From Nonomuraea sp. PA05 (GTDB lineage Bacteria > Actinomycetota > Actinomycetes > Streptosporangiales > Streptosporangiaceae), in contig NZ_VSEY01000038.1 of NCBI RefSeq assembly GCF_008086045.1, positions 1 to 64,000 of the forward strand: DNA of 64,000 bases. Direction: 5' to 3'. Below, one piece after another: positions 26,178 to 33,724 of this stretch; position 1 is the first letter of the stretch; the number at the start of each line of letters is the position of its first letter. A model generated the notes under the pieces. The model searched no databases and was not told where the DNA came from. It was given only the letters and a program-made list of their open reading frames with translations. The translations under genes were made by a program, and so were the position numbers.

Positions 26178-27356
26178 ATGCCGACAACCCGGCGCCAACG
26201 GCCCAAAGACCGCAAGGAGACGATCGCGCTCGCCGCCGCCGAGCTGTTCTGCGCCCGCGGCTACCACAACGTCGGCATCGAGGACATCGCCCAGGAGGTC
26301 GGCGTCACCGGCCCCGCGCTCTACCGGCACTTCCCGAACAAGCAGGCCGTGCTCGCCGCGGCCGTCGAGGAGCTGGGCGTGCGCTTCGCCGAATGCGTGC
26401 ACTCCGGCGCCGGCGAGCCCACCCCGCCCGACCGGCTGCGCGCCGCCCTGCGGGCGCTCGTCCGCTACACCCTCGACCGGCGCGCCGTCGCCCGGCTCTA
26501 CCAGTGGGAGAGCCGCTACCTCGACCCGGAGCAGCGGGCGGAGCTGACCGCGCCGTTCGACGGCGCCGTGCGCACGCTGCGCGAACTGCTGCTGGACGTG
26601 CGGCCCTCGCTGCCCAAACAGGACGCCGCCCTGGTGATCTCCGCGGCGCTGAGCGTGATCGCCAGCCCCGCCACGCATCGGGCGAGCCTGTCCAGGGGCA
26701 AGGCCGAGCGCACGATCCTCGACTGCGTCGCCGTCCTCACCGCCGTGAACCTGCCCGCGCCGCCGCCGCGGACGTCCTCCCGGCGGGACCGGGAGGATCG
26801 GTTCGCGCTGCTGCCGCGGCGGGAGCGGCTGCTCGCCGAGGCCATCCGGCTCTTCCACGAGCGGGGCTACCACCAGGTGAGCATCGCCGACATCGGGCAG
26901 GCCGCCGGAATCAACGCCTCCAGCGTGTACTCGCACTACGCGGGCAAGGCCGAGTTGCTGGCCGCCGCCTACCATCGTGCCGCCGGGCGGCTGGCGGACA
27001 CGGCCGCCGCGGCGCTGGCCGGTGCGTCCTCACCTGCGCAGGCCCTGGGGCGGTTGATCGACGCCTACGTCGAGATCACCTTCGAGCAGGCCGACCTGGC
27101 CGCCGTCTACGTCTCCGAGAGCGAGAACCTGCCGCCGGCCGACCTGCGGCGGCTGCGGGCCGCGCAGCGGCGGCACGTTGACACCTGGATCGGGCTGGTG
27201 GCCCAGGCCCGGGTGGGGGAGGAGGCGGCCGAGCTGCGGTTCCGGACGCATGCGGCGCTGAACATCGTGACCGACCTCGCCCGCGCGGCCGGGCCCTCGG
27301 TGACGGGGGCGCGCACCGCCGCGCTGTTGCGGCCCATGCTGGGGCTGCCGGAGTGA
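26178..27356 (+). CDS. Tandem double-TetR transcriptional regulator
   Basis: The 392-residue protein is two TetR proteins in one chain. The first (about residues 10-190) has RKETIALAAAELFCARGYHN, then IEDIAQEVGVTGPALYRHFP. The second (about 210-390) has RRERLLAEAIRLFHERGYHQ, then IADIGQAAGINASSVYSHYA. Each unit has its own helical C-terminal part. A single polypeptide with both DNA-binding halves could bind one dyad as a monomer. It is divergent from the acyl-CoA ligase/dehydrogenase genes and two palindromes lie between, so it is likely their acyl-CoA- or acid-responsive repressor. This is context-based inference. Confidence 0.9.
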   Translation: MPTTRRQRPKDRKETIALAAAELFCARGYHNVGIEDIAQEVGVTGPALYRHFPNKQAVLAAAVEELGVRFAECVHSGAGEPTPPDRLRAALRALVRYTLDRRAVARLYQWESRYLDPEQRAELTAPFDGAVRTLRELLLDVRPSLPKQDAALVISAALSVIASPATHRASLSRGKAERTILDCVAVLTAVNLPAPPPRTSSRRDREDRFALLPRRERLLAEAIRLFHERGYHQVSIADIGQAAGINASSVYSHYAGKAELLAAAYHRAAGRLADTAAAALAGASSPAQALGRLIDAYVEITFEQADLAAVYVSESENLPPADLRRLRAAQRRHVDTWIGLVAQARVGEEAAELRFRTHAALNIVTDLARAAGPSVTGARTAALLRPMLGLPE

Positions 27357-27381
27357 CCCGGCCGGGGTGTGCCGCCAGCGC

Positions 27382-27505
27382 CCCTTCGCCGCCCGTCGCC
27401 CCTTGACCGCCCAACGGCCCTTCGCCGCCCGTCGCCCCTTGACCGCCTAGCGGCCCTTCACCGCCCGTCGCCCCTCGACCGCCCAACGACCCTTCACCGC
27501 CCGCC
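27382..27505. repeat. 36-bp tandem repeat, about 3.4 copies
   Basis: A 36-bp unit starting CCCTTCGCCGCCCGTCGCC recurs at 27382, 27418 and 27454, with a partial copy at 27490, each with a few changes. It sits between convergent TetR genes and runs 12 bases into the 3' end of the minus-strand one, so it may alter that protein's C-terminus. Confidence 0.92.
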
Positions 27506-28144
27506 GTCCGTGCCGCCCAGAGCGCCGACCAGCTCGCTGACCGCCGTGACCAGGTCGGCGCCGAGCCGGCGCCAGGCCGCTGCGGCGTCCCCGGGATCCG
27601 GCTGCTCCCGCGCCAGCTCCGTCTCCAGCTCGGCCGACATGTGCACGATGAGCTGACGGGTCATGTCCTTCCTGCGCGCCGCACCCGGACCCGGCGCGGC
27701 GCCGGCGTCGTGCAGGCGGCGCAGCGACGGCGTGTCCAGGTGCGCCCGGACGGCGTACTCGCGCAGCGCGGGCTCCACCGTGACCTGGGCGAGGAAACGC
27801 CCGTACCAGGAGGGGGTGCCCAGGTCGATGTGGTGCTCGATGCGCGGCAGCACGATGCAGCCGATCCGCTCCGGCAGCGGCATCCGTTCGGGGTCGCCGT
27901 GCCGCGCCGTCATCGCCAGCCGGTGCCGCTCGATGGCCTCGGCGTGCTCGGCCAGGATCGCCTTGATCAGGTCGTCCCGGCCGGAGAAGTGGTACTGCAC
28001 CGCCGACTTGTTGCGCTGCCCCGCGGCCTCGCCGATCTGCCGCAGGGACACCGCGGCGAGCCCCCGGGTGGCGTACAGCCGCTCGGCCGTGTCCATGATC
28101 AGGCTTCTGGCGCCGACCGGCGCCGCCACCCGGGGCGGGGTCAC
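27494..28144 (-). CDS. TetR-family transcriptional regulator
   Basis: The 216-residue protein starts at GTG 28144, overlapping the P450 stop by four bases (GTGA). It has ARSLIMDTAERLYATRGLAA, then LRQIGEAAGQRNKSAVQYHF and SGRDDLIKAI, a TetR HTH of the QNRKSAVQYHF type often found beside oxidoreductases. The C-terminal half is helical with Pro/Gly-rich loops. Translational coupling behind the P450 implies autoregulation of the two-gene unit, probably through the palindrome at 29380-29395. The extreme C-terminus (GGTDGGR) is encoded next to the tandem repeat. Confidence 0.9.
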   Translation of the reverse strand: MTPPRVAAPVGARSLIMDTAERLYATRGLAAVSLRQIGEAAGQRNKSAVQYHFSGRDDLIKAILAEHAEAIERHRLAMTARHGDPERMPLPERIGCIVLPRIEHHIDLGTPSWYGRFLAQVTVEPALREYAVRAHLDTPSLRRLHDAGAAPGPGAARRKDMTRQLIVHMSAELETELAREQPDPGDAAAAWRRLGADLVTAVSELVGALGGTDGGR

Positions 28145-29343
28145 CAGGTGACCCAGACGTCTTCCAGGCCGCCCGACAGCAGCCCCTTGCGCAGCCGCAG
28201 CCCGTCCACGCCGTCACGCAGCGCCAGCCCGGGCAGGCGGCGGATCAGCGTGCCGAGCACGACCTGCAGCTCCAGCCGGGCCAGCGGCTGGCCCAGGCAG
28301 TAGTGCGCGCCCGCGCCGAACGACAGGTGCTGGGCGGCGTTGGCGCGGCGCGGGTCGAACCGCTCGGGGTCGTCGAACCTGCGCGGGTCCCTGTTGGCGG
28401 CGGGCCGGCACGGGATGAGGGTGGAGCCGGCCGGGACCGTCGTGCCGCCGAGGTCGACGTCCTCGGCCGCGACGCGGGGGAAGCCGATCACGCTGAGCGT
28501 GGTGTCCAGGCGCAGGACCTCCTCCACGGTGCCCGGGATCAGCGCCGGGTCGTCGATCACCGCCTGGTAGCGCTCACGCTCCGACAGGAGCATCGCCGTC
28601 ATGATGGCGATCATGTTGGAGGTGGTCTCGTGCCCGGCCAGCAGCAGCGCCCGGACGGTGGCGATGAGCTCCTGGTGGCCGAGCCGGCCGTCCTCGGTGT
28701 CGGAGATCTGGGTCAGCTCGCTCAGCAGGTCGTCGCCCGGGTCGGCGCGGCGGGCGTCCACGAGGGCGGAGACGTAGGAGTCGAAGTCGCGGTAGGCCTG
28801 CTCGACCTCCTCCTGGCTGTAACGGGTCAGCGTGAGCATGACCTGCGACCAGTGGGCGAACTTGTCCTGGTCGTGGCTCGGCGCGCCGACCAGGGCGCAG
28901 ATGACGCGTACCGGCAGGGGCAGGGCGAGCTGGGCCGACAGGTTCGCCGGGGAGCCGGACTTGAGGAGGTCGTCCACCAGCTCGTCGGTCATCGCCTGCA
29001 CGCGGGGCCGCCACGCCTCCATCTTCTTGATCGTGAAGGAGCGGGTCAGCAGCCGCCGCCACCGCAGGTGGCCCTCGCCCTCCCGCATGTCCGTGCCGGA
29101 CGCGGCCCGGTTGAAGATGCCGCCGTCCTGGGTGGTCGAGACGCGGGCGGCGTCGGGGCCGCCGCGGCGGAAGCGCGGGTCGGTCAGGGCTGTGCGGACG
29201 TCGTCGTAGCGGGTGAGCAGGACGGCGGTGTCGCCGCTGGGCAGCCGGACGTGCGCGACCGGGCACTGGTCGCGCAGTTCGGCCCATTCGTGGGGTGGGT
29301 CCATCGTGGTGTCGCGGTCGAAGGGATAGTTCGGCAAGGTCAT
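28141..29343 (-). CDS. Cytochrome P450
   Basis: ATG 29343 is chosen since GGGGG lies 7 bases upstream; starts at 29355 and 29376 are possible, but the last would overlap an operator-like palindrome. The 400-residue P450 has ALLLAGHETTSNMIA in the I helix, EEVLRLDT in the K helix, and SFGAGAHYCLGQPLARLE with the heme Cys near residue 349. It resembles CYP105/107-type monooxygenases of actinomycetes. It is coupled to its own TetR gene and has no ferredoxin gene beside it, so it probably uses a general redox partner. The substrate is unknown. Confidence 0.92.
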   Translation of the reverse strand: MTLPNYPFDRDTTMDPPHEWAELRDQCPVAHVRLPSGDTAVLLTRYDDVRTALTDPRFRRGGPDAARVSTTQDGGIFNRAASGTDMREGEGHLRWRRLLTRSFTIKKMEAWRPRVQAMTDELVDDLLKSGSPANLSAQLALPLPVRVICALVGAPSHDQDKFAHWSQVMLTLTRYSQEEVEQAYRDFDSYVSALVDARRADPGDDLLSELTQISDTEDGRLGHQELIATVRALLLAGHETTSNMIAIMTAMLLSERERYQAVIDDPALIPGTVEEVLRLDTTLSVIGFPRVAAEDVDLGGTTVPAGSTLIPCRPAANRDPRRFDDPERFDPRRANAAQHLSFGAGAHYCLGQPLARLELQVVLGTLIRRLPGLALRDGVDGLRLRKGLLSGGLEDVWVTW

Positions 29344-29379
29344 CGCGGCCCCCATGTCGTTGACAGCTCGTGCCAACTT

Positions 29380-29395
29380 TAAGGCGGTCGCCTTA
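29380..29395. promoter_or_regulatory. Perfect palindromic operator upstream of the P450-TetR unit
   Basis: TAAGGCG and CGCCTTA flank a two-base centre. It lies 37 bases upstream of the chosen P450 start and includes the stop codon of the micro-ORF before it. TetR operators often look like this, so the coupled TetR is the likely ligand. Confidence 0.6.
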
Positions 29396-29530
29396 GTAAG
29401 GCCAGAGGCTGGGCGGGATTTCCGGTGCGGGCCGAGGCGCAGGCCGGGCTTCGCGCGAATTCACCGTGCGGTACAGGGCGCCCGCCAGGACGCCGGCGAG
29501 CAAGAACTTGAGCAGGAGGAGCACGGTCAC
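29393..29530 (-). CDS. 45-residue single-helix membrane micro-protein
   Basis: GTG 29530 overlaps the stop of the cupin dioxygenase gene as GTGA, and the frame ends at TAA 29395-29393. The product has one hydrophobic helix (LLLLKFLLAGVLAGALY, residues 4-20) and a short Arg/Pro-rich tail ending PSLWPY. Exact four-base coupling, a well-formed helix and a positively charged flank (inside-positive) support real translation. It might anchor or accompany the dioxygenase. No known family is recognised. Confidence 0.6.
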   Translation of the reverse strand: MTVLLLLKFLLAGVLAGALYRTVNSREARPAPRPAPEIPPSLWPY

Positions 29531-30081
29531 GCGCGCCACTCGTGATCGGGCAGGAACCGCACGTCGTAGCGCTGCGGCACGGTGCCGAAGCGTTCGGGCG
29601 CGGGCACGTACGGCGCGGCGGGCAGCCCCAGCTCGTCCGTGGGAGTGCCGAGCGACTCGAAGAAGCGCTCGAACGTGCCGCCGGGCCCCGCCGCCACGCC
29701 CACGATCTGGCTGGCGTGCCGCTCGATGCGGTAGGCGTGCGGGCAGTTCTTCGGCACGAACCCGAAGTCGCCCGAGGTGAGCAGCTTCTCCTGCTGCTCG
29801 CCTTCCAGGTCCTCGACGAACAGCCGCACGGCGCCCTGGGTGACGAAGAAGACCTCGTAGGTGCCGGCGTGCAGGTGTGCGGGGATGATCTTCCCCTTGG
29901 GGCCTTCGCAGGTGAAGAAGTTGAACGTGTTCTCGGTCTGCTCGCCGCCCGCGTAGACCGTGATGAGGTCGCCGAACAGGTGGGCCCTGTCGCCCATGCC
30001 CTTCTCGACGAAGTACGGCTTGCCCGGGCCGGGAGGGATGTGTGAGCGGGTGCGGTAGGAGGTGGCGTATTCCATGGTCAT
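29527..30081 (-). CDS. Cupin dioxygenase, quercetin 2,3-dioxygenase-like
   Basis: The 184-residue bicupin-like protein starts at ATG 30081 behind GGAGGG (8-base spacing). The metal-binding cupin motif is seen in PAHLHAGTYEVFFVTQG (two His and a Glu) with the later PHAYRIE segment. Actinobacterial homologs are annotated quercetin 2,3-dioxygenase and cleave flavonols or related phenolics with O2 using a divalent metal. The gene is divergent from a MarR gene and a perfect 17-bp palindrome lies between, the usual layout for phenolic-sensing control. Confidence 0.82.
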   Translation of the reverse strand: MTMEYATSYRTRSHIPPGPGKPYFVEKGMGDRAHLFGDLITVYAGGEQTENTFNFFTCEGPKGKIIPAHLHAGTYEVFFVTQGAVRLFVEDLEGEQQEKLLTSGDFGFVPKNCPHAYRIERHASQIVGVAAGPGGTFERFFESLGTPTDELGLPAAPYVPAPERFGTVPQRYDVRFLPDHEWRA

Positions 30082-30110
30082 GAGGGGTCCCTCCCCAGGT
30101 GAGACGGTAT

Positions 30111-30127
30111 TGTCAGGTCACCTGACA
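30111..30127. promoter_or_regulatory. MarR-type operator
   Basis: TGTCAGGT-C-ACCTGACA is a perfect palindrome with eight-base arms, 30 bases before the dioxygenase start and 63 before the MarR start. MarR-family proteins bind such 16-20 bp dyads, so it probably controls both genes. Confidence 0.8.
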
Positions 30128-30190
30128 TTAGAAGGGGTGGGAGACTTCGGCAAGACGCCGTACCGACGAGGACTTGGATCGCACACCGAC

Positions 30191-30664
30191 ATGACCCAGC
30201 CGGCCCGCAACCTGCCGCAGCGCCTGGCCGAAGCCAGGCGCTGGTTCGACGAAGGGCTCCTGGCCAGCATGGAGGCCGCGGGCGAGCGCCCGCTGACCAT
30301 CGCGCAGGCCTGGGTGTTCGCCACGCTCGACAACGCGGGCACCACGGTGTCCGAGCTGGCCAGGCGCATGGGCGTCACCCGGCAGAGCGCCCACCAGGCC
30401 GTGCACGGCCTCATCGACGCGGGCCTCATGGAGCAGGTGCCCGACCCGTCCTCGGCGCGCGCCCGGCTGATCCGCACCACCGCCGAGGGGCAGCGGGCGC
30501 ACGAGCTGGCGCAGCGGTGTATCGCCGTCATGGAGGACGTGCTGGCGCGGCGGCTCGGCGAGCAGGGGGCCGCCGCCCTGCGAGTCGCGCTGGAAACGCC
30601 GTGGGGGGATCCGCCGATCGTGGCCGCGCCGCCTGAGAAGGAATGGGCGGAAACGATCAATTGA
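30191..30664 (+). CDS. MarR-family transcriptional regulator
   Basis: ATG 30191 gives a 157-residue protein of normal MarR size. Upstream in-frame starts would read through the operator. The winged HTH is seen in LTIAQAWVFATLDNAGTTVS, then ELARRMGVTRQSAHQAVHGL and EQVPDPSSARARLIRTTAEG (wing). Its C-terminus (about residues 120-157) supplies dimer helices. Divergent orientation to the cupin dioxygenase and the shared palindrome make it the likely phenolic-responsive repressor of that gene. Confidence 0.9.
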   Translation: MTQPARNLPQRLAEARRWFDEGLLASMEAAGERPLTIAQAWVFATLDNAGTTVSELARRMGVTRQSAHQAVHGLIDAGLMEQVPDPSSARARLIRTTAEGQRAHELAQRCIAVMEDVLARRLGEQGAAALRVALETPWGDPPIVAAPPEKEWAETIN

Positions 30665-30713
30665 AAGGGCGAAGGAACAATTTCCTGGTGATTAGGATGC
30701 AGCGGAAGGACGG

Positions 30714-32555
30714 ATGAACCCCTGGGGCGGGAGCGCACTTGTGATCGAAAAGGGCAGCGTGTTGCCGGGCGCGAACGGCAGCGGGCCGCCGGACGCCGAC
30801 GGCGCTGCGTCGGCGGAGGCGGTCGGCCGCGTCCTCGGCACGCAGGCAGCCTCCCCCCTGTCGTTCTGGGTGGGCCTCCAGCCGGGCCGGATCGTCCAGC
30901 TCGACGACGTCGTGGTGACCAGACGCGACACCCCGGGATTCGGCCAGGTGCTGGTCGCGGGGGTGGTCTCGGCGGTCGAGGCCAGGCACGAGGGGGCGGC
31001 CTTCGACTCCGACGTGTTCCTCATCGCCGACGGCGCGCTGCCCGCCGCCGTCGTCGAATGCGCGGAGGTCCGGGTGACCAGGGTCGAGCCGGAGGTGTTC
31101 ATCCCGCCGCTGCCCGGCGCGCTCGCCTACCGGGCCCAGGCGGGCGACCGCGACCAGGCGCTCTACTTCGACGTGATGGACCGCCGCGTCCCCATGGGGC
31201 TGGGCCGCGACGGCCGCCCGATGTACCTGAATTTCGATTTCCTGGACGGCACCCGCGGCGCCCACGTGTCGATCTCCGGCGTTTCCGGAGTGGCGACGAA
31301 GACGTCGTTCGCCACATTCCTGGTGTATTCCATTTTCAACTCCGGAGTGCTCGGCGCGGAGGCCGCCAACACCAAAGCGCTGATCTTCTCCGTGAAAGGC
31401 GAGGACCTGCTCTTCCTCGACCACGCCAACACCCGCCTCGACGCCGCCGCCCGCGCCCAGTACGACCGGCTCGGCCTGCCCGCGGCCCCGTTCGGCAGCG
31501 TGCACGTGTTCGCCCCGCCGCGCCCCGGCGACCCCAACGGCGTGCCGAACGTCCAGGCCAGAACCCAGGCGGTCAGCTCCTACTACTGGACGCTGGCGGA
31601 GTTCTGCGCCGAGGAGCTGCTGCGGTTCGTCTTCACCGACGCCGACGACGAGCGCGCCCAGTACTCCCTGCTCGTCGGCCAGATGGCGGCCCGCCTGCAG
31701 TCCTGGGCGGAGCCGGTCGGGGAGTCGGGCGCCGTGCGGGTGCGCCGCCCCGACGGTGAGGCGGGGCCGGTCTGCCGCACGTTCGCCGACCTGGTCGACT
31801 TCCTCGGCGGGCAGCTCGCCGACGAGGGCACCCGCGCCGCCTGGACGGGCGCGCCGACCCCGCTCGGCACCGTGAACGCGTTCCTGCGCCGGCTGCGCAG
31901 CGCCGTGCGGCCGCTGTCGCCGATCGTCCGCGGCGACCTGTCCGGCCGCCGCCCGCACTCGATCGGCGTCTCCGACGCCCAGGTGTCGATCGTGGACCTG
32001 CACAACCTGCCCGATCGGGCGCAGCGGTTCGTCGTCGGCGTGACCCTGCGCGGCGAGTTCTCCCGCAAGGAGAGCGCGGGCACCGCCAGGCCGCTGCTGT
32101 TCGTGGTGCTGGACGAGCTGAACAAGTACGCGCCCCGCGAGGGCGAGTCGCCCATCAAGGAGATCCTGCTCGACGTGGCCGAACGCGGCCGCTCGCTGGG
32201 CGTCATCCTCATCGGCGCCCAGCAGACGGCCTCCGAGGTCGAGCGGCGCATCGTGGCCAACTGCGCCGTCCGCGTCGCCGGCCGCCTCGACCCGGCCGAG
32301 GCCACCCGCCCCGAGTACGGCTGGCTGCCCGCCACCGCCAGGGAACGTGCCACGATCGCCCGTCCCGGCACGATGTTCGTGACCCAGCCCGAGATCCCCG
32401 TGCCGCTCGCGGTCACCTTCCCGTTCCCCGCCTGGGCCACCCGCCCGGCCGAGGCGGCGGCCCCGCCGCCCGTCAAGGTGTCCCGCGGCCCCATCGCCGG
32501 CGCAGACCCGTTCGCCGGCCTGCCGGGCGCCGACGACGACATCCCTCCCTTTTAA
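30714..32555 (+). CDS. HerA-like hexameric DNA translocase/helicase
   Basis: The 613-residue ATPase starts at ATG 30714 after GGAAGGA. Residues 45-135 form a beta-rich N-terminal (HAS-barrel-like) domain. The ATPase core follows with a degenerate P-loop SGVSGVATKTSFATFL (residues 188-203; Lys196 kept, the preceding Gly is Thr) and a Walker B LLFVVLDELNKYAP (Asp467/Glu468). Further on, SLGVILIGAQQTASEVERRI resembles the HerA/FtsK sensor region. HerA translocates DNA for the NurA nuclease during double-strand-break end resection. It is the first gene of the coupled set herA-sbcD-sbcC-nurA, the archaeal arrangement. The tail is Pro-rich. Confidence 0.85.
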   Translation: MNPWGGSALVIEKGSVLPGANGSGPPDADGAASAEAVGRVLGTQAASPLSFWVGLQPGRIVQLDDVVVTRRDTPGFGQVLVAGVVSAVEARHEGAAFDSDVFLIADGALPAAVVECAEVRVTRVEPEVFIPPLPGALAYRAQAGDRDQALYFDVMDRRVPMGLGRDGRPMYLNFDFLDGTRGAHVSISGVSGVATKTSFATFLVYSIFNSGVLGAEAANTKALIFSVKGEDLLFLDHANTRLDAAARAQYDRLGLPAAPFGSVHVFAPPRPGDPNGVPNVQARTQAVSSYYWTLAEFCAEELLRFVFTDADDERAQYSLLVGQMAARLQSWAEPVGESGAVRVRRPDGEAGPVCRTFADLVDFLGGQLADEGTRAAWTGAPTPLGTVNAFLRRLRSAVRPLSPIVRGDLSGRRPHSIGVSDAQVSIVDLHNLPDRAQRFVVGVTLRGEFSRKESAGTARPLLFVVLDELNKYAPREGESPIKEILLDVAERGRSLGVILIGAQQTASEVERRIVANCAVRVAGRLDPAEATRPEYGWLPATARERATIARPGTMFVTQPEIPVPLAVTFPFPAWATRPAEAAAPPPVKVSRGPIAGADPFAGLPGADDDIPPF

Positions 32556-32566
32556 GGACGCTTCGC

Positions 32567-33724
32567 ATGAAGATCCTGCACACCGCCGACTGGCACGTCG
32601 GCAAGGTACTGAAGGGCCGCCACCGCCTCGACGAGCACCGCGCGGTGCTGCGCGAGCTCGTCGCGCTGGCCCGCGAGGAGGACGTGGACGCCGTCATCGT
32701 GGCGGGCGACCTCTTCGACACCTCCGCCCCCACCCCCGAGGCGCAGGCGCTGGTGCTGGACGCGGTGCTCGCCCTGCGCGAGGGCGGCCGCGACGTCGTG
32801 GTGCTCGCGGGAAACCACGACAACCCGCAGCTCCTTGAGGTGTACCGGCCGATACTCGGCAAACTTGGCATCCACGTCGCCGGCACGTTCCGCCGCCCCG
32901 ACCAGGGCGGCGCGCTCGCGTTCACGGCCCGCTCCGGCGAGCCCGTGCGGCTGGCCGTGCTCCCGTTCCTGTCGCACCGGTACGTCGTACGCGCCGCCGA
33001 CGTGCTCACCGGCACCCCCGCCGAGCACAACCGCGACTACGCCGCCCGCGTCGCCGAGCTCGTCCAGGCGCTCACCACCGGCTTCGAGGCCGGCACCGTC
33101 AACCTCGTCACCACCCACGGCACGCTGCCCAGCGGCCGGTTCGGCGGCGGCGAGCGCCGCGCCCAGTCGATCTTCTCCTACTACTTCGAGCCCACTGCCT
33201 TCCCCGCCACCACCCAGTACGCCGCGCTCGGCCACCTGCACCGCCGCCAGCAGATCCCCGGCCCCTGCCCCATCTGGTACAGCGGCTCGCCGCTGGCCGT
33301 CGACTTCGGCGAGGAGGACAACACGCCCGGCGCGCTGCTCGTCACCGTCGAGCCGGGCCGCCCCGCCGTGGTGCGCGAGGCGACGATCTCCTCGGCCCGC
33401 CCCCTGGCCACCAGGACGGGCACACTGGAGGAGCTGGAGGCCATGGCCGCCGGCCTCACCGAGACCTGGCTGCGCGTGATCGTGGCCGAGAAACCGCGCC
33501 CCGGGCTGGCCGACACCGTCCGCGAGATCCTGCCGACGGCGCTGGAGGTGACCGTGCACGAGCGCTTCCAGCCGGTACGCGACCCCCGCCAGCCCCCGGC
33601 GCCCGGCGCCGGCGCACGCAGCCCGCGCGAGCTGTTCCGCGACTACCTGGCGGGCGCCGGACGCGACAACGACCAGGTCGCCGCCCTGTTCGACCGGCTG
33701 CACGAGGAGGTGAACGGCTCATGA
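32567..33724 (+). CDS. sbcD: Exonuclease SbcD (Mre11-like)
   Basis: The 385-residue calcineurin-like nuclease has all metal-site motifs in order: HTADWHVGK (residues 5-13), VIVAGDLFDTS, VVLAGNHDN, VTTHGTLP and ALGHLHRRQ. With SbcC it forms the ATP-dependent DNA end nuclease. AAGGACGC precedes the ATG. The stop overlaps the sbcC start by four bases. Its C-terminal third (residues 285-385) corresponds to the capping/SbcC-binding region. In this locus it is placed between herA and rad50/sbcC genes, so it likely works with HerA and NurA in end resection. Confidence 0.95.
   Translation: MKILHTADWHVGKVLKGRHRLDEHRAVLRELVALAREEDVDAVIVAGDLFDTSAPTPEAQALVLDAVLALREGGRDVVVLAGNHDNPQLLEVYRPILGKLGIHVAGTFRRPDQGGALAFTARSGEPVRLAVLPFLSHRYVVRAADVLTGTPAEHNRDYAARVAELVQALTTGFEAGTVNLVTTHGTLPSGRFGGGERRAQSIFSYYFEPTAFPATTQYAALGHLHRRQQIPGPCPIWYSGSPLAVDFGEEDNTPGALLVTVEPGRPAVVREATISSARPLATRTGTLEELEAMAAGLTETWLRVIVAEKPRPGLADTVREILPTALEVTVHERFQPVRDPRQPPAPGAGARSPRELFRDYLAGAGRDNDQVAALFDRLHEEVNGS

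Noticed and set aside
29354..29545. Plus-strand 63-codon frame in the P450-dioxygenase gap
   Set aside because: It lies antisense to the better supported coupled micro-ORF and lacks a ribosome site or hydrophobic pattern.
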